NCBI GenBank assembly: GCA_020025375.1
Contig: JAHHSF010000065.1
Coordinates: 1-7,289 of the forward strand
Direction: 5' to 3'
Length of the DNA: 7,289 bases
DNA from: Oscillospiraceae bacterium
GTDB taxonomy: Bacteria > Bacillota > Clostridia > Oscillospirales > Oscillospiraceae
The notes beneath the pieces are model-generated. The model was given only the letters and a program-made list of their open reading frames with translations, did no database searches and was not told where the DNA came from. The position numbers and the translations under genes were made by a program. Of the stretch, positions 1-5,839 are shown piece after piece (position 1 is the first letter of the stretch; the number at the start of each line of letters is the position of its first letter).

Positions 1-296
1 TCCAAGCTCTGCCGCAGAAGCTGCGCCGCGGCTTCCCAACCAGCTTCAAAAGGCTCCTCCCGTTTCTCACCACAGAGGGCACAAAAGCGGTCCAACGGCG
101 ACGGAGCCTCCTGGCTGAGAAGGAGGCAGAGGGTGGGGAGTGGGGTGAGACGAACGGCTACCTCCCGCTCCATCCGCTCCAAAGACCCGATGAGGGCCCG
201 CAGCAGAACGGTCTTCCGGCGAAGCTCCAGCGCCAGGCTCCAGCCTATCCAGCCCAAGCCTCCCACCACCATCAGACTACCCGCCAGCTTCAGCAA
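1..296 (-). CDS. spoIIIAB: Stage III sporulation protein SpoIIIAB (partial, C-terminus beyond window edge)
   Basis: Second gene of the spoIIIA operon. The product is a membrane protein of the SpoIIIA-SpoIIQ channel complex, made in the mother cell and needed for forespore gene activity after engulfment. The frame is open from a TTG at 296-294 to the window edge, giving 98 codons of a protein usually about 170 residues long. The N-terminus reads M-L-K-L-A-G-S-L, very like the M-L-K-L-L-G-A start of B. subtilis SpoIIIAB as I recall it, followed by a hydrophobic segment at residues 3-23 and then a basic, helical, probably soluble region. The TTG start is chosen because a GGGGAGGG ribosome binding site lies 6 nt upstream and because it restores the family N-terminus. 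The next in-frame ATG (codon 9) would cut into the membrane segment. The gene overlaps the end of spoIIIAA by 7 nt, which suggests translational coupling. The C-terminal membrane helix expected for the family lies outside the window. Identification rests on the N-terminus and context. Confidence 0.85.
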   Translation of the reverse strand, partial: MLKLAGSLMVVGGLGWIGWSLALELRRKTVLLRALIGSLERMEREVAVRLTPLPTLCLLLSQEAPSPLDRFCALCGEKREEPFEAGWEAAAQLLRQSL

Positions 297-1213
297 GAGA
301 CTCCCTCCCCCAGGGAATGGACCTGGTAACGGCGTTGGCTCCCCTCCCAGTCGATGGTCACCGCTCTGCAGAAGATCCCCTGCTCCAGCAATCGGCGGTA
401 CAAGGGTCGGCGGGAGAGATCGTCCAGACCGCCGGCATGGGCGGTAGCCAACAGAACCACCCCGCACCCGGCGGCTGTCTCCATGGCCTCCACATCCTTG
501 GGAGAGGTCACCTCGTCCACCGCCAGCACCTGAGGGTCCATGCCCCGGAGAAGCATAAGCAACGCCTCCCCTTTCGGACAGCCGTCCATCACATCGGTGT
601 GGGCCCCCACATCCATCTGAGGCCGGCCGCCGCTCATGGCGGCCAGCTCTCCCCGCTCATCGGCCAGCCCTACCCGCAGGGGCCGGGCCCCCACGCCGTC
701 GGAGAGGCAGCGGACCAAATCCCGGAGAAGGGTGGTCTTTCCAAGCCCGGGAGGCGATAGGATAAGCGTACTGTAAAGCGTATTCCCTTCCCACAATTCC
801 GGCAGGATGGGGAGCGCTACCTTGGGGACCTGATGGGCTACCCGGAGGGCCATGGAGGAAAACTGCCGCAGGTTGGACACCGCTCCATCCTTGATGACCC
901 CGGTGCCGCAGAGGCCCAGCCGGTGCCCGCCCCGGAGGGAGACAAAGCCGTTTTTTATCTGATTCATGGAAGCATAGGCCGAGGACTGGGTCGCCATTTC
1001 CAAGGTCAGCTCTAAGTCTGCCGCCGTCACCATAGCGCCGGTAGAGTGCTCCTCCCCTGCCACCAACACCGTCATGGCCCTGCCGGACCGAAGGCGGATC
1101 TCCTCCACCCGGTTCTGGACTTCAGGGGACAGGTTGCCGATCGCCCACCGCAACTGCCGGGGCAAAAACCCCGCCGCTTCCATCAATTTATCCCGGTTAT
1201 ATTCCGTGACCAT
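290..1213 (-). CDS. spoIIIAA: Stage III sporulation protein AA, secretion-type ATPase
   Basis: ATPase of the SpoIIIA complex, related to type II/IV secretion ATPases. It acts at the mother-cell face of the engulfing membrane and is thought to power the SpoIIIA-SpoIIQ channel. Visible motifs are a P-loop at residues 153-161 (S-P-P-G-L-G-K-T-T), an acidic segment A-D-E-R-G-E-L at 184-190, and Walker B at 229-234 (V-L-A-V-D-E). The G-G-H-R-L-G-L-C-G-T-G stretch at 95-105 also looks typical of the family. From the ATG at 1213 the protein has 307 residues, matching the B. subtilis protein as I recall it. This start is preferred over an in-frame GTG at 1222, because that GTG is part of the ribosome binding site (GAGGTG, 6 nt before the ATG). 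It is the first gene of its operon and lies just after the folD terminator. The family is transcribed by sigma-E; a weak candidate promoter is listed separately. Confidence 0.95.
   Translation of the reverse strand: MVTEYNRDKLMEAAGFLPRQLRWAIGNLSPEVQNRVEEIRLRSGRAMTVLVAGEEHSTGAMVTAADLELTLEMATQSSAYASMNQIKNGFVSLRGGHRLGLCGTGVIKDGAVSNLRQFSSMALRVAHQVPKVALPILPELWEGNTLYSTLILSPPGLGKTTLLRDLVRCLSDGVGARPLRVGLADERGELAAMSGGRPQMDVGAHTDVMDGCPKGEALLMLLRGMDPQVLAVDEVTSPKDVEAMETAAGCGVVLLATAHAGGLDDLSRRPLYRRLLEQGIFCRAVTIDWEGSQRRYQVHSLGEGVSC
303..310 (-). promoter_or_regulatory. Ribosome binding site supporting the TTG start of spoIIIAB
   Basis: The minus strand reads GGGGAGGG inside the last codons of spoIIIAA, 6 nt before TTG at 296-294. 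No comparable site stands before the internal ATG at 272. Confidence 0.75.
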
Positions 1214-1219
1214 ATTCGT

Positions 1220-1228
1220 CACCTCTCC
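1220..1228 (-). promoter_or_regulatory. Ribosome binding site of spoIIIAA that decides the start
   Basis: The minus strand reads GGAGAGGTG here, with the GAGGTG core 6 nt before the ATG at 1213. An in-frame GTG at 1222 falls inside this site, so it is unlikely to be the start codon. Confidence 0.75.
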
Positions 1229-1242
1229 TGTGTTGATGCCCT

Positions 1243-1270
1243 ATCCTATGAACGCTCGTCCCAATCCAGA
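1243..1270 (-). promoter_or_regulatory. Possible sigma-E-type promoter of the spoIIIA operon
   Basis: In B. subtilis spoIIIA is read by mother-cell sigma-E. On the minus strand, CATAGGAT (1250-1243) matches 6 of 8 bases of the sigma-E -10 consensus CATACAAT. Twelve bases upstream is TCTGGATT (1270-1263), only a poor -35 match with a slightly short spacer. Location is right: after the folD terminator and about 30 nt before the spoIIIAA ATG. The base match alone would not be convincing. Confidence 0.27.
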
Positions 1271-1272
1271 AC

Positions 1273-1307
1273 AAAAAATGCCCGACCTCTTTCGAGGTCG
1301 GGCATTT
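1273..1307 (-). terminator. Intrinsic terminator of the M16-lgt-folD operon
   Basis: A perfect 14-bp stem (1276-1289 with 1294-1307) is closed by a 4-base loop that reads GAAA on the minus strand, a stable GNRA tetraloop. It is followed on the minus strand by six Ts (1278-1273), three of which are also the base of the stem. The T run lies only on the minus-strand exit side, so it terminates leftward transcription arriving from folD. It begins 10 nt after the folD stop codon and separates the housekeeping genes from spoIIIAA. Confidence 0.93.
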
Positions 1308-1316
1308 CATCCGTAA

Positions 1317-2153
1317 TTATTTTCCCTGCATCCGGCAGGCTTTCATGGTGTTTTCCATGAGCAAAGCCCGGGTCATGGGTCCCACACCGCCGGGAACAGG
1401 TGTATAGCTGCTTACCTTTTCATACACTGTGGGCTCACAGTCGCCGCAGAGCTTTCCCTCCGCATTGCGGTTCATGGCTACATCCACGACCACCGCCCCC
1501 TCCTTCACCATGTCGGGGGTGATGAGACCGGTCTTACCCACGGCAGCCACCAGCACATCTGCCTGGCGGCAGAAGGAAGCCAGATCCTTTGTCCGGGAGT
1601 GGCAGACTGTGACGGTAGCGTTCCGTTGGAGGAGCAGTAAAGCCATGGGCTTGCCCACAATGTTGCTCCGGCCCACCACCACGCAGTGCTTACCTTCCAA
1701 TTCAATATGGTACTCGTCCAACAGCTCCATGACACCGGCAGGGGTACAGGGCAGGAAGCCCTCCTCTCCCAGGATTAAACGGCCCATATTCACAGCGTGG
1801 AAGCCGTCCACATCCTTCTCCGGGGGAATGGCGGCCAGGATCTTTTTTTCATCCAGCCCCTTGGGCAGAGGGAGCTGAACCAGGATACCGTGGATATTCT
1901 CACGGCGGCCAAGCTCTTCAATGAGGCCCAATAACTCCCCTTCCAGGGTCTCGGCGGGAAGGGCGTACTCCTCGCTGTAATAGCCGCACTCCTCGCAATC
2001 CTTCCGCTTGCTGGTGACATAGACCCGTGAGGCCGGATCCTCCCCCACCAGGATAACGGCCAGGCCGGGTTTTCTGTTTAGTTTTTCTACTTCACAGGCC
2101 AGTTCCGCTTTCCGCTTGGCGGCCAACGCCTTGCCATCAAGTCTCGTCGCCAT
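1317..2153 (-). CDS. folD: Bifunctional methylene-tetrahydrofolate dehydrogenase / methenyl-tetrahydrofolate cyclohydrolase FolD
   Basis: Cytoplasmic enzyme that oxidises 5,10-methylene-THF to 5,10-methenyl-THF with NADP and hydrolyses it to 10-formyl-THF, supplying one-carbon units for purines and initiator tRNA formylation. The 278-residue product has the family landmarks: Y45 and K49 in S-R-V-Y-V-T-S-K (catalytic Tyr/Lys of E. coli Y50/K54), Q93 in Q-L-P-L-P, D116 in K-D-V-D-G, the nucleotide-binding G-R-S-N-I-V-G-K-P at 161-169, and the C-terminal signature P-V-P-G-G-V-G-P-M-T at 252-261. The ATG at 2153 is chosen because it gives the normal family N-terminus (M-A-T-R-L-D-G-K) and has AGGAGG/GGAG 7-9 nt upstream. 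An open extension to 2204 would lie entirely within lgt and adds non-family sequence. It overlaps the lgt end by 17 nt and is the last gene before the terminator. In B. subtilis, folD is also found not far from spoIIIA, so this proximity may be old. Confidence 0.97.
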   Translation of the reverse strand: MATRLDGKALAAKRKAELACEVEKLNRKPGLAVILVGEDPASRVYVTSKRKDCEECGYYSEEYALPAETLEGELLGLIEELGRRENIHGILVQLPLPKGLDEKKILAAIPPEKDVDGFHAVNMGRLILGEEGFLPCTPAGVMELLDEYHIELEGKHCVVVGRSNIVGKPMALLLLQRNATVTVCHSRTKDLASFCRQADVLVAAVGKTGLITPDMVKEGAVVVDVAMNRNAEGKLCGDCEPTVYEKVSSYTPVPGGVGPMTRALLMENTMKACRMQGK

Positions 2154-3078
2154 TCTCGTGCTCCTCCTCTGTCTTTTTCTCACTGAGGGAGACCTGGTCC
2201 ACATACAGGGGCTTGCCGGCCCGGTTCTTGAAGGACCAGATCAGCAGGCCCAAACCAAGGGCGCAGGAGACCAAGGCCACCCCCTGGCTCACCCGCAAGC
2301 CGGTACCGAAAAGGTAAAGGCTGTCGGTTCTTAGCCCCTCGATGAAGAACCGGCCCAGACCATACCAAAACAGGTAAGTAAAGAAGGTCTGGCCGTCGAA
2401 CTTTCGTCCCTTTTTTATAATAAAGATGAGAAGCCCCAATCCGATCAGGTTCCAGAGGCTCTCATAGAAGAACGTAGGATGGACCCCCAGTGTTCCTGCC
2501 AGGATGGCGTCGAAGCCTGCCTGGTCAATGAGGCCTTTGCCCAAAAGCTCCTGGGCAATGCTCTCGGAGCACATCCGCCAGGGCAGGTCGGTGACCGAGC
2601 CATAGGCCTCAATATTCATAAAGTTGCCCCACCGGCCTACAAGTTGACCGATGAAGAGACCGAAAACGCCCAAATCGGCAAAGGCCAGAAAAGGAATCTT
2701 CCGTACCTTGCAAAAGACAGCCAGAACGACAGCGGCCACAAGCACGGCGCCATAAATGGCTAAGCCGCCGTCCCAGATGCGAAGCATGGCACCGAAGTCC
2801 AGGCTCCCATCCGCCCTGCGGTAGAGATCCAGGTAAAAAATGACGTAGTAAAGCCTGGCCCCGAGGATGCACAACGGCACCGCAAAGAGGAGCATGTCTA
2901 CAAGGTCGTCCTGGCGGATTCCAAACTTCTTGGACTGCCAGGAACAGAACAGGTAGGCCAAGAAAAAGCCGCAGGCGATGATGATCCCATACCAGTAGAT
3001 GGGGTGGCCCATCACGGTGAAGGCCACCCGGCTCAGTTCAAAGGAGAGTCCCAGACCGGGAAAGGTCAAAGTCCTCAT
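2137..3078 (-). CDS. lgt: Prolipoprotein diacylglyceryl transferase Lgt
   Basis: Integral membrane enzyme that moves diacylglycerol from phosphatidylglycerol to the lipobox cysteine of prolipoproteins, the first step of lipoprotein maturation. The 313-residue product has several hydrophobic segments (for example around residues 27-46, 60-82, 105-122, 130-148, 207-221, 232-246 and 265-283), in line with the seven-helix family. Conserved motifs are W-Y-G-I (29-32), G-A-R-L-Y-Y (73-78), G-G-L-A-I-Y-G (104-110), the Lgt signature G-R-W-G-N-F-M-N-I-E at 148-157 with the essential arginine R149, H-P-T-F-F-Y-E-S (200-207), and G-R-F-F-I-E-G-L-R-T-D-S (242-253) with R250. At the E. coli H103 position it has Y109, usual in Gram-positive enzymes. 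Its ATG overlaps the upstream TGA as ATGA, with GGAGGG 6 nt before the start. The highly charged tail (E-K-K-T-E-E-E-H) is encoded where the folD ribosome binding site lies. Confidence 0.97.
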   Translation of the reverse strand: MRTLTFPGLGLSFELSRVAFTVMGHPIYWYGIIIACGFFLAYLFCSWQSKKFGIRQDDLVDMLLFAVPLCILGARLYYVIFYLDLYRRADGSLDFGAMLRIWDGGLAIYGAVLVAAVVLAVFCKVRKIPFLAFADLGVFGLFIGQLVGRWGNFMNIEAYGSVTDLPWRMCSESIAQELLGKGLIDQAGFDAILAGTLGVHPTFFYESLWNLIGLGLLIFIIKKGRKFDGQTFFTYLFWYGLGRFFIEGLRTDSLYLFGTGLRVSQGVALVSCALGLGLLIWSFKNRAGKPLYVDQVSLSEKKTEEEHENGDET

Positions 3079-4355
3079 TTCTGTCCCTCCTTGGGCTCCA
3101 CCACCGCCAGGGCGGAGCGCTCCGGAGTGAGATAGGCCCGCAGGAAGGCCTCGCCCTCCTCCTTGGTGAGGGAGGCGTAGACCTCCGGGAAGGAGAATAC
3201 CGTCTCCCCGGCAAAGTGGCCCTGGACCAAGCTCACACAGATGTTTTCAAAGGAATTGAGGCCCCGGACGGCGCTCCCGTAAGCGGCCTTTTTCAGCCGC
3301 TCCCACAGAGCGGAGTCCAAGCCCTCCCGGCCCAGGCGCAAAAGCTCTTCCTCGGCGGCGGCCCGGACGGCCCGTGGGTCCTTACTCTCGCCCCCGGCCA
3401 GGATAAAGGCCGCGCCCGGCTCCTCCTCGTACCCGGCGGAGAAGTTCTTGTTGATGAGGCCCTGGGCGTAGAGCTTGGCATAGAGGGGGCTGGACTCGCC
3501 AAAGACCGCCTCGCACACCAGATTGCCCAGAAGAGCCTGGCGGTACTTGGCCGCCCCCTCAGTCTGTGGCTCCGCCTTGTAGCCCAGCTGGAAAAGGGGT
3601 GTAGCCACCTCCATCTTCAGGGTGGTCTCGCTCTTCAGAGCGGTGGCAGGCTCGGCCTCCCCGTAGTTCCGGGGAATGGGGGCTCCGCCCTCCTTGGGCA
3701 AGATCTCCCGGGCCAGGGCGCAGACCTTCTCCGGGTCCACGTCTCCCGCCACGGCCAGGACCATGTTGGCCGGGTCGTAAAAAGCCTTATGGCAGGCGTA
3801 GAGGGTGTCCGCTGTAATGTGGCTGATGGACTCCACGGTGCCCGCCACCGAGGTGCGGACCGGGTGGTTCACATAGAGGCTCTCCATCAGGGCCATATAG
3901 CACCGCCAATCTGGGTCGTCCTCGATCATGCGGATCTCCTGGCCGATGATGCCCTGCTCCTTGTCCACGCTCTCCTTGGTAAACCAGGGAATGGAGACAA
4001 AGCTGAGGAGAATTTTCAGGTTCTCCTCAAATTTCTCGGTACTCTCGAAGTAGTAGCCCGTCATGGAATTTGCGGTAAAGGCGTTGGGGCTGGCCCCATT
4101 GGCGGCCAGGTCCTGGAGGGCGTTTCCCTCCTCTGTGTCGAACATCTTGTGCTCCAGGAAGTGGGCGATGCCCGCCGGAGTGTCGTACCAGGTCCCGTTC
4201 AGCTGGAACTTGGTATCCATGCCGCCATACCGGGTGGCAAAAAATGCGTAGCTTTTGCCGAACTCCGGCTTGGGCACCACGTAAATGGTAAGGCCGTTTT
4301 CCAGCACTTCTGTATACAGGGTCTCTCCCAGTTTGTCAAAAATCCGTTTGTTCAA
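3075..4355 (-). CDS. M16-family zinc peptidase, YmfH-like (catalytic half of a pair)
   Basis: Predicted cytoplasmic M16 metallopeptidase of 426 residues, with no signal peptide. The inverted zinc motif H-F-L-E-H is at residues 65-69 within G-I-A-H-F-L-E-H-K-M-F. A third zinc ligand is likely E140 in G-I-I-G-Q-E-I, with E133 as the second conserved glutamate. The stretch D-P-D-W-R (147-151) and H-P-V-R-T-S-V-A-G-T-V-E-S-I-S-H-I-T further on closely resemble B. subtilis YmfH as I recall it. The C-terminal half lacks the substrate-binding Arg/Tyr pair: at that place it reads L-Y-A-Q-G-L-I-N-K-N-F-S. The start is TTG at 4355, supported by AGGAGG 8 nt upstream. It follows the YmfF-like gene after 3 nt and overlaps lgt by ATGA. 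Databases link YmfF/YmfH names to EF-P 5-aminopentanol modification; nothing else of that pathway is in this window, so the biological substrate is unknown. Confidence 0.9.
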   Translation of the reverse strand: MNKRIFDKLGETLYTEVLENGLTIYVVPKPEFGKSYAFFATRYGGMDTKFQLNGTWYDTPAGIAHFLEHKMFDTEEGNALQDLAANGASPNAFTANSMTGYYFESTEKFEENLKILLSFVSIPWFTKESVDKEQGIIGQEIRMIEDDPDWRCYMALMESLYVNHPVRTSVAGTVESISHITADTLYACHKAFYDPANMVLAVAGDVDPEKVCALAREILPKEGGAPIPRNYGEAEPATALKSETTLKMEVATPLFQLGYKAEPQTEGAAKYRQALLGNLVCEAVFGESSPLYAKLYAQGLINKNFSAGYEEEPGAAFILAGGESKDPRAVRAAAEEELLRLGREGLDSALWERLKKAAYGSAVRGLNSFENICVSLVQGHFAGETVFSFPEVYASLTKEEGEAFLRAYLTPERSALAVVEPKEGQK

Positions 4356-4358
4356 GGC

Positions 4359-5645
4359 TCAGTCCTCCTGTCCTTTCAGGAAATAGATGGTGTCCAGCTC
4401 CACTTGCTTTGCCACGGCTACCACGTTCTCCAGCGTAACAGTCTCCACCCGAGCGCAGAGTTCCTCCGGGGTCTCGGTCTGGCCGGCGGTCACCTGGCCC
4501 AGCCAGTAATCCTCCAGGCGGCCCTGGCTGTCCTGGGTGGCAATGAGGGCGCTGACGATGCTGCGCACGGCGCCCACCAGCTCCCAGTCCTCCACCTCGC
4601 CCCGCCGCACGGCCTCCAGCTGGGCCATGATCTCGTTCCGGGCCTGCTCATACTTATCGAACTCAATGCCCGAGGAGACCAGCATGACCCCCTTGGCCTT
4701 CTCCAGCATGGAGCTGGCAAAGTAGCAGAGGGAGAGCTTTTCCCGCACGTTCATAAAGAGCTTGGAGGTAGTCGTCCCGCCGTAGACGGCGTTGAATACC
4801 AAAAGTGCGGGGTAGTCTGCCGACTGAACGGCGATTCCCCCGGTGCGGAAGCCCATGGCCAGCTTGCCCTGGGTCACGTCCATGGCCTCTTCCACCATCT
4901 TAGGCTCGGCTCGGCCGGAGTTTGCTTTCACCGAACAGTCGGGCGCGGTGCGCGCCCCGGTCTCCGGCAGAGCGGAGAAGGCGGTCAGGAGGGCGGCCGC
5001 CACCCGTTCCGGCTCGGCCGAGCCACAATAATAAAGCTCCACCCGTGCCGTGTTCAGTAGATTCTGATAGGCGCTCCAAAGGCTCTCCCCGGTGATGGCC
5101 CGGGCGCTCTCCTCATCGCCGTAGCGGTCCACGCCGTAGGCCTCGCCCTGACACATGGTCTGGACCAGGCGCTGGACGGAGTATTGCCGCTTCTCGTTCA
5201 TCTGGGCCCGGATGCGATCGGCCAGATTGTCCCGCTCTCTCTTCACATAGTCGGGGGCAAAGCCGTTCTCTACTGTGAGGGGGCGGAGGAACAGGTCCCC
5301 CAGCAGGCGGGCGGCCGGCTCCAGAACGGGTTCTTTATTTAAGGTATAGGCATCGTCCAGAAAACTACCGACGAAGCCCACGCACTGGGTCTCCCCTTTC
5401 TTACGGACCATGGGTTCCAGACTGCCGCCGTAAAGGTCATCCAGCACCGCTGAGATGGCTTCCATGTCGGGATGCTGTTCGGTACCCCGGCGCAAAACAT
5501 AAGGGACCAAGGCGTTCACCGAGGCCCGCTCACGTGTCAGCGGAGTAAGCAAGGTGGCCGAGAGAACGGCACTTTTGAATTTATGGGTCTGAACTGCCGT
5601 GAGATAAACCCCAGGTCGCAGTTCCTTTCGTGTCATGTGGGTCAT
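4359..5645 (-). CDS. M16-family protein without zinc motif, YmfF-like (non-catalytic half of a pair)
   Basis: A 428-residue M16-fold protein resembling B. subtilis YmfF. Where active M16 enzymes carry HxxEH it reads Y-V-L-R-R (49-53) in L-V-P-Y-V-L-R-R-G-T, so it should not bind catalytic zinc. Its C-terminal domain keeps the substrate-binding Arg/Tyr pair of the family, R301 and Y308 in N-V-R-E-K-L-S-L-C-Y, after the typical G-G-T-T-T-S-K-L-F. This complements the YmfH-like neighbour, which has the zinc site but not the pair. I infer a heterodimer with a composite active site, as known for other two-subunit M16 peptidases. No signal peptide or membrane segment is seen. The ATG at 5645 has AGGAAG 6 nt upstream; a second ATG three codons later is possible. 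It is the first gene of the four-gene minus-strand operon, 40 nt after a candidate promoter. Confidence 0.88.
   Translation of the reverse strand: MTHMTRKELRPGVYLTAVQTHKFKSAVLSATLLTPLTRERASVNALVPYVLRRGTEQHPDMEAISAVLDDLYGGSLEPMVRKKGETQCVGFVGSFLDDAYTLNKEPVLEPAARLLGDLFLRPLTVENGFAPDYVKRERDNLADRIRAQMNEKRQYSVQRLVQTMCQGEAYGVDRYGDEESARAITGESLWSAYQNLLNTARVELYYCGSAEPERVAAALLTAFSALPETGARTAPDCSVKANSGRAEPKMVEEAMDVTQGKLAMGFRTGGIAVQSADYPALLVFNAVYGGTTTSKLFMNVREKLSLCYFASSMLEKAKGVMLVSSGIEFDKYEQARNEIMAQLEAVRRGEVEDWELVGAVRSIVSALIATQDSQGRLEDYWLGQVTAGQTETPEELCARVETVTLENVVAVAKQVELDTIYFLKGQED
4364..4369 (-). promoter_or_regulatory. Ribosome binding site supporting the TTG start of the YmfH-like gene
   Basis: The minus strand reads AGGAGG, 8 nt before TTG at 4355-4353 and within the last codons of the YmfF-like gene. 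There is no nearby in-frame ATG; the first internal methionine codon is at residue 46, beyond conserved sequence. Confidence 0.8.
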
Positions 5646-5684
5646 TGCGGACTTCCTTTCCGTTGTGTAATAAGCAAAAGTCGA

Positions 5685-5718
5685 ATTATATTATACTACA
5701 ATTTCTGCCCATTATAAA
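5685..5718 (-). promoter_or_regulatory. Candidate sigma-A promoter of the M16-lgt-folD operon
   Basis: On the minus strand a perfect TATAAT (5695-5690) is preceded, after 17 bp, by TTTATA (5718-5713), which shares 4 of 6 bases with TTGACA. A second overlapping TATAAT follows at 5690-5685. A third TATAAT at 5716-5711 has no good -35 partner. The implied leader to the ATG at 5645 is about 35 nt. The -10 is strong and the -35 is weak. Confidence 0.5.
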
Positions 5719-5756
5719 CCATTTTCTTTTTGCGGCCTACAAAATGGATTTTTCTC

Positions 5757-5785
5757 TTGACATGGAGCACAAAATATAGTATGAT
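5757..5785 (+). promoter_or_regulatory. Sigma-A promoter of ylxM-ffh
   Basis: A consensus -35 box TTGACA (5757-5762), a 17-bp spacer and a near-consensus -10 box TATGAT (5780-5785) point rightward. Transcription should start near 5792, leaving a leader of about 48 nt before the ylxM ATG. Strong expression would suit an SRP operon. Confidence 0.88.
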
Positions 5786-5793
5786 AAACCTCG

Positions 5794-5817
5794 TTGTAAA
5801 GGCAATAAACTTTACAA
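5794..5817 (+). repeat. Inverted repeat / hairpin in the ylxM-ffh leader
   Basis: TTGTAAAG (5794-5801) and CTTTACAA (5810-5817) form a perfect 8-bp inverted repeat around an 8-nt centre (GCAATAAA). It falls just after the predicted transcription start and ends 11 nt before the GGAGGTG ribosome binding site. It could be a stem-loop at the 5' end of the mRNA or a DNA operator. There is no T run after it, so it does not look like a terminator. Confidence 0.6.
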
Positions 5818-5839
5818 GATAGCTTGACGGAGGTGCTAA

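Larger units (their letters stand above)
5646..5839. other. AT-rich divergent intergenic region between the two operons
   Basis: This 194-bp gap holds the back-to-back promoters of the minus-strand M16 operon and the plus-strand ylxM-ffh operon, about 38 bp apart measured between their -35 boxes. It is visibly more AT-rich than the genes on either side. I see no small ORF with a ribosome binding site and no RNA gene in it. Confidence 0.8.

Noticed and set aside
133..447. Plus-strand open frame of 104 codons over spoIIIAB and the end of spoIIIAA
   Set aside because: Arg/Pro/Ser-rich shadow with no ribosome binding site or family signal; both minus-strand sporulation genes explain the region.
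1214..1222. GTG at 1222 as the spoIIIAA start
   Set aside because: It lies within the GGAGAGGTG ribosome binding site for the ATG at 1213, which gives the usual 307-residue length.
2154..2204. N-terminal extension of folD by 17 codons
   Set aside because: The added residues lie wholly within lgt, do not resemble FolD, and the ATG at 2153 has its own ribosome binding site and gives the standard N-terminus.
3216..5060. A 614-codon open frame on the plus strand opposite both M16 genes
   Set aside because: It has no ribosome binding site and no recognisable domain, and its composition (rich in Gly, His, Leu, Val, Gln) is that of the antisense of GC-rich codons. The minus-strand M16 genes have clear family motifs and good starts.
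5711..5716. Extra TATAAT on the minus strand as a separate -10 box
   Set aside because: No acceptable -35 is found 16-18 bp upstream; part of it overlaps the -35 of the better promoter candidate.
5794..5817. Leader hairpin read as an intrinsic terminator or riboswitch
   Set aside because: The stem is only 8 bp and AT-rich with no T run after it, and the leader of about 48 nt is too short for any known riboswitch class.
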